From Gemmatimonadota bacterium (GTDB lineage: Bacteria > JAAXHH01): DNA of 39,427 nt. The stretch's first letter is position 1. Each line of letters opens with the position of its first letter. A program made the position numbers and the translations under genes. The notes under the pieces were generated by a model that searched no databases, had not been told where the DNA came from, and saw only the letters and a list, made by a program, of their open reading frames with translations. Of the stretch, positions 35,938 to 39,427 are shown piece by piece. The stretch spans positions 1 through 39,427 of the forward strand of contig VXWP01000025.1 of the NCBI GenBank assembly GCA_009835325.1, written 5' to 3'.

Positions 35938-36933
35938 ATGGGGCTGAATATTGCGGTGGTGGGCATGGGCGGCATCGGAAACAACCATGCACGGAACTAC
36001 CAGGAACATGAAGCGTGCACGATCGTGGCCGTTTGCGACGCCATCAAGGACAAGGCCGACGAGGCGGCGCAGAACTACGGCTGCAGGGCATTCTACAGCG
36101 TCGGAGACCTGCTGAACAGTGGGTTGAAGGTCGACGCAGCCAGCGTATGTACGGCCGGCGTGGAAAACGGCGGGGATCACTTCGCGCCGACGATGGAATT
36201 GCTGGGCGGTGGCATCCCCGTACTGGGCGAGAAGCCCATCTCCAACGAGATCCCGAAGGCCCGGGAGATGGTCGCGCTGGCGCGGGAACGGGGTCTTCGC
36301 TACGGGATCAACCTCAACCACCGCTTCACGCCCGCCGCGCTGCGGGCGAAGGAGTGGGTCGAGGCCGGCCGGCTGGGCGAACTGAACATCATCAACATGA
36401 CGATGTGGATCAACAACCCCAACGAGAGCTCGCCCCATTTCCACATGCGGGCCCTCCATCCCCATTCCATCGACGTGATGCGGTATTTCTGCAGCGACGT
36501 GGAGAAGGTGCAGGCCTTCTTCAAGAAGGGACGGGGACGGAAGACCTGGTCCAACGTCCAGGTCAACATGCTGTTCGAGAACGGCGTCGTCGGCCACCTG
36601 ACCGGAAGCTACGACGCCGGCGGTAGCTATGGCCTGGAGACCTGCGAGGTCGTGGGCTCGGACGCCCGGTTCGTCATACGCGAGGCCTGCGAGGGACTGG
36701 AATTCTATCCCCGGGATTCCAGGGAGGTGGAATCCTACCAGTACCTCGGCGGTATGATGGGGTTTCCGGAGACTTTCGGCACGCGGATCACCCGCTGGAT
36801 CGAACAGAACCTGGAAGGCGCGGCGCCGGAGGACATCGATGCCAAGGCGGAAGACGCCCTGCGTGCCCAGTTGATCATCGAGGCCGCCATCGAATCCTGG
36901 GACACCGATTCCGTCGTGACGGTACAGTACTAA
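35938..36933 (+). CDS. Gfo/Idh/MocA-family NAD(P)-dependent sugar oxidoreductase
   Basis: A 331-residue oxidoreductase with the Rossmann motif Gly9-x-Gly11-x-x-Gly14 (GMGGIG), the family EKP motif (GEKPISNE) and a C-terminal alpha/beta substrate domain. Candidate catalytic residues are in LHPHSIDVMRYF, where the His/Asp pair matches the usual GxHxxDxxR-like position. Family members oxidise inositols, sugars or amino sugars. AAAGGAG (35922-35928) lies 9 bases before the ATG. It is the first gene of a three-gene run controlled from 35840. Confidence 0.92.
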   Translation: MGLNIAVVGMGGIGNNHARNYQEHEACTIVAVCDAIKDKADEAAQNYGCRAFYSVGDLLNSGLKVDAASVCTAGVENGGDHFAPTMELLGGGIPVLGEKPISNEIPKAREMVALARERGLRYGINLNHRFTPAALRAKEWVEAGRLGELNIINMTMWINNPNESSPHFHMRALHPHSIDVMRYFCSDVEKVQAFFKKGRGRKTWSNVQVNMLFENGVVGHLTGSYDAGGSYGLETCEVVGSDARFVIREACEGLEFYPRDSREVESYQYLGGMMGFPETFGTRITRWIEQNLEGAAPEDIDAKAEDALRAQLIIEAAIESWDTDSVVTVQY

Positions 36934-36959
36934 AGGTACGATACTGACAAGGAGAGAAC

Positions 36960-37757
36960 ATGAAACTCGGCGCCAACTCGGTACTGTTCGGCGGCTACGA
37001 CATGGAGACGGCCTTCAAGTATCTGGCCATGGCCGGGTACGACGGCATAGAAATGTCTGCCATCAGCGGCATGAGCGAGCATCTCGTATTGTCGGACTGG
37101 CGGTCCATCGCGCCGGATATCCGGCGCCTGTCCGACGAATACGGCCTGGAACTGCTGGCCATGGAGCAGCCGTCCCAGGACGGGGAAGTCATGGAGTCCG
37201 CGTTTCAGGCCGCGGCCGAGACCGGCATACCGATCATCAACTGCGGCCCCGGCGGCACCTCCGGAGACGAGGATAGCCTCCAGGCGACCATCGATTCCCT
37301 GGGCGGGCTGGCGGACCGGGCGGAGACCTACGGGGTTACGCTCTGCGTCAAGGCCCACGTGGGTGCGAGTATCTACGACACGCCGACGACGCTGCGCGCC
37401 ATGGAGGCCATATCGTCACCGGCTTTCGGGATCGACATGGATCCTTCCCACATCCACCGCGCCGATGAGAATCCAGTCGATGCCATCAAGGCCGTGCTGC
37501 CCCGCGTCCGCCACGTACACATCCGCGACTGCAAGGGCCGCCAGGCCGGTCCCGGCGCGCCGGAGGACCAGGCCAACGGGCGGGGGGATATCGACCTGGT
37601 CGGGTATATCCGCGCGCTGCACGAAGGCGGCTATGACGGACCGCTGAATCTCGAGGTCATCGGGGCCAGGGAGTATTCACTGGAGCAGTGTTGTGTCATC
37701 GCCGCCGAAACGCGGGGACACATGCAGGCGTGCCTGCAAGCGTGCGGAGCGCGGTAG
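36960..37757 (+). CDS. Sugar phosphate isomerase/epimerase (AP endonuclease-2-type TIM barrel)
   Basis: A 265-residue TIM-barrel protein of the xylose-isomerase-like superfamily. Metal-site segments are visible: CVKAHVGASIYDT, GIDMDPSHIHRADENP (Asp/His), HVHIRDCKG (His/Asp) and a late LNLEVIGARE (Glu). The usual first Glu position in the middle of the barrel reads VKAH, so the metal site is slightly atypical. AAGGAG lies 5 bases before the ATG. It lies 26 bases after the oxidoreductase gene and 43 before the dehydratase, so a shared pathway is very likely; the sugar is unknown. Confidence 0.9.
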   Translation: MKLGANSVLFGGYDMETAFKYLAMAGYDGIEMSAISGMSEHLVLSDWRSIAPDIRRLSDEYGLELLAMEQPSQDGEVMESAFQAAAETGIPIINCGPGGTSGDEDSLQATIDSLGGLADRAETYGVTLCVKAHVGASIYDTPTTLRAMEAISSPAFGIDMDPSHIHRADENPVDAIKAVLPRVRHVHIRDCKGRQAGPGAPEDQANGRGDIDLVGYIRALHEGGYDGPLNLEVIGAREYSLEQCCVIAAETRGHMQACLQACGAR

Positions 37758-37800
37758 AGGATAGGGCGGTAAGACAGCAAACGAACCGGAGAGGAACACC

Positions 37801-38904
37801 ATGAAAATCACCAAGCTGGAGACCTTCCTCGTCAAGCCTCGCTGGCTCTTTCTCAAGATCCATACCGACGAGGGTCTGGTGGGACTGGGCGAGCCCATCC
37901 TGGAGGGGCGGGCGAAGACCTGCGCCCAGGCCGTGGCCGAACTGGAACCGTACCTCGTCGGCAAGGACCCGACCCGGGTGGTCCACCACTGGCAGGCCAT
38001 GTACCGCCACGCCTTCTACCGGGGCGGTCCCATCCTGACCAGCGCGCTCAGCGGGGTGGAACAGGCGCTCTGGGACCTGTCGGGCAAGGCCCTGGGCGTG
38101 CCGGTGTACAAGCTGCTGGGCGGTCCGACGCGGGACCGGATTCGCCTGTACAAGGGCGGCGGCGACCCGGCCACGATCAAGGACTGGATCGCAAAGGGTT
38201 TCACCTGTTTCAAGACCGGGCCGTTCTCGGAAAGGCCGGCCCGGATCATCGAGAACAAGACCTTTATTGACACGGCCGCCAATCATTTTGCCCGGCTCCG
38301 CGAAGTCGCCGGTCCGGACATCGACCTGGCCATCGACTTCCACGGGGCGATCAGTCCCCAGACCGCCAAGGTGCTTATCAAGGAACTCGAACCCTACCAG
38401 CCCTTCTTCGTGGAAGAACCCGTCCAGTGCCAGAACGTCGACGTACTAGCCGAAATCGCCCGGGGGACCCACCTGCCCATTGCCACGGGAGAACGTGTCT
38501 TCACCAAGTGGGGGTTCAGGGAGATCCTGGAGAAGCAGGCCGCGTCCATCCTGCAACCGGACCTGTGTCACGCCGGCGGCATCTTCGAGGTACGGCTCAT
38601 CGCGGGCATGGCCGAGGCCTACTACGGCGGGATCGCGCCCCACAATCCCCTGGGACCCATTTCCCTGGCCGCCTGCCTGCAGTTGGACGCCTCCATCCCC
38701 AATTTCGTCGCCCAGGAGCACACTACACTGGGCGAGGGATACCTCAAAAAGCCCTTTGTCTTCAAGGATGGGTTCGTGGAACTGCCCACGGCGCCGGGAC
38801 TTGGGATCGAGCTGGACGACGACGCCATGGAGGACCAGATCGACCACGACTGGCGGAACGGCGAGAGCTACCTGGCCGACGACGGGTCCGTGGTGGACTG
38901 GTAG
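37801..38904 (+). CDS. dgoD: D-galactonate dehydratase-like enzyme (enolase superfamily)
   Basis: A 367-residue acid-sugar dehydratase that aligns with E. coli DgoD along its length, from MKITKLETF...PRWLFLKI onward. The catalytic set sits 4 residues earlier than in E. coli throughout the barrel: Asp179 and His181 (DFHGAIS), Glu205 (VEEP), Glu231 (GERV) and His281 (APHNPLGPIS). This makes dehydration of a galactonate-like aldonic acid to a 2-keto-3-deoxy acid the best guess. A DapA-family aldolase (23830-24762) could act next, but it is far away. The exact stereochemistry of the substrate is not fixed by the sequence. Confidence 0.88.
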   Translation: MKITKLETFLVKPRWLFLKIHTDEGLVGLGEPILEGRAKTCAQAVAELEPYLVGKDPTRVVHHWQAMYRHAFYRGGPILTSALSGVEQALWDLSGKALGVPVYKLLGGPTRDRIRLYKGGGDPATIKDWIAKGFTCFKTGPFSERPARIIENKTFIDTAANHFARLREVAGPDIDLAIDFHGAISPQTAKVLIKELEPYQPFFVEEPVQCQNVDVLAEIARGTHLPIATGERVFTKWGFREILEKQAASILQPDLCHAGGIFEVRLIAGMAEAYYGGIAPHNPLGPISLAACLQLDASIPNFVAQEHTTLGEGYLKKPFVFKDGFVELPTAPGLGIELDDDAMEDQIDHDWRNGESYLADDGSVVDW

Positions 38905-38920
38905 GCCGGGCCGACCAGCG

Positions 38921-38972
38921 GGTGCGCACCGGCCAGAAACCGTGCTAAAGGGCGCGCACCAGCCTGAAACCG
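38921..38972. repeat. 22-base direct repeat over the end of the partial isomerase gene
   Basis: GGTGCGCACCGGCCAGAAAC plus two bases (38921-38942) recurs as GGCGCGCACCAGCCTGAAAC plus two bases (38951-38972), 19 of 22 bases the same, 30 bases apart. The second copy encodes the last residues (GFRLVRA) of the minus-strand isomerase gene; the first lies just past its stop codon, like a duplicated tail. Confidence 0.6.
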
Positions 38973-39427
38973 CTTTCTATGGCCGCCAGCGGGTCGGGGA
39001 GTCCGGGGTTCATTTCCAGGCTGACCGGGCCGTCGTATCCGATGTGGTCGAGGGTAGCCAGCGTACGTTTCAGCACGTCCCGGGTCAGGACCCCGTCACA
39101 CAGGGCCCAGTGGAGATCGGATACGCCGTCGTTGTCATCGAGATGGAAGTATCCCAGCCGATCGCCCGCCCGCGTAACGGCTTCGGCCGGATCTTCCTTC
39201 GAAATCTGTGCGTGACCGATGTCGAACAGCAGGTACAGGTTGTCGTGACCCAGCCTCGTGATGTAATCGAGGGTGTCCCGTACCGTCGCCAGGGCTTTCC
39301 ACGGAAAATGCTCAATACACAGCTTGATGCCGTAACCGGCGGCGACGTCGGCTAGACCGGTCACGGTCTCTCCGTACCGGCTCAGCGCTTCCGTGTCCCC
39401 CTCCTCCTCCCCCGGCAGCAGGTAGGC
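38945..39427 (-). CDS. Sugar phosphate isomerase/epimerase, 5' end cut by window edge
   Basis: The frame is open to the right edge of the window and 160 C-terminal residues are visible. They show metal-site segments of the xylose-isomerase-like TIM-barrel superfamily: KLCIEHFPW (Glu), LYLLFDIGHAQI (Asp, His), RLGYFHLDDNDG (His, Asp) and VSLEMNPG (Glu). All expected ligands for the C-terminal half are present. The gene is convergent with the dehydratase gene, 40 bases apart, and likely belongs to the same sugar metabolism although on another transcript. Confidence 0.88.
   Translation of the reverse strand, partial: AYLLPGEEEGDTEALSRYGETVTGLADVAAGYGIKLCIEHFPWKALATVRDTLDYITRLGHDNLYLLFDIGHAQISKEDPAEAVTRAGDRLGYFHLDDNDGVSDLHWALCDGVLTRDVLKRTLATLDHIGYDGPVSLEMNPGLPDPLAAIESGFRLVRAL

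Overview
The window is a GC-rich bacterial chromosome segment of about 39 kb, cut inside polA at the left edge and inside a sugar isomerase gene at the right. Genes are packed with short gaps, and I see no rRNA, tRNA, CRISPR array, insertion sequence or phage. The mix of a PhyH dioxygenase, a sulfatase-family protein, several enolase-superfamily and sugar-isomerase genes, an OPT-like transporter and a Gfo/Idh/MocA oxidoreductase is what I would expect from an uncultured, polymer- or sugar-acid-degrading lineage such as Latescibacterota or another FCB/Planctomycete-like group. This placement is inference from gene content and needs a phylogeny.

Layout. (1) 1-2642: polA. (2) 2724-8061: two tandem paralogues, each a Rieske [2Fe-2S] domain fused to a roughly 470-residue C-terminal domain I do not recognise, then a Tat-exported sulfite-oxidase-family molybdoenzyme and a VOC protein. 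This is the best candidate for an undescribed system. (3) 8071-9038: a mosaic scar (tail fragments of a PhyH gene and of the molybdoenzyme gene joined end to end) followed by a HigB/HigA-like toxin-antitoxin pair that is AT-richer than its surroundings. (4) 9055-10853: PhyH dioxygenase and an unknown protein, on the minus strand. (5) 11099-19350: housekeeping genes: aceE, a thioredoxin-TPR chaperone, a cytidylate-kinase-like gene, purine nucleoside phosphorylase, accD, purF and ndk. (6) 19371-23802: recD2 and an OPT-like membrane transporter. (7) 23830-28881: catabolic or stand-alone enzymes (DapA-like aldolase, enolase-superfamily enzyme, UlaG-like lactonase, pcm, TIM-barrel protein). (8) 29220-35800: a plus-strand run of SMP-30 lactonase, amidohydrolase, oligoendopeptidase, NUDT6-like Nudix and sulfatase-like genes. 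(9) 35938-39427: a sugar-acid cluster (Gfo/Idh/MocA oxidoreductase, sugar isomerase, DgoD-like dehydratase and a convergent partial sugar isomerase) with a LacI-family-type operator upstream.

How the parts work together. Lactonase, sugar oxidoreductase, isomerases, acid-sugar dehydratases and DapA-family aldolase are the classes used to oxidise and break down sugars through aldonic acids. The sulfatase-like, amidohydrolase and peptidase genes point to scavenging of complex organic matter. The Rieske/molybdoenzyme locus suggests a redox pathway, but the molybdoenzyme carries an export signal while the Rieske proteins do not, so a direct electron-transfer pairing is unproven.
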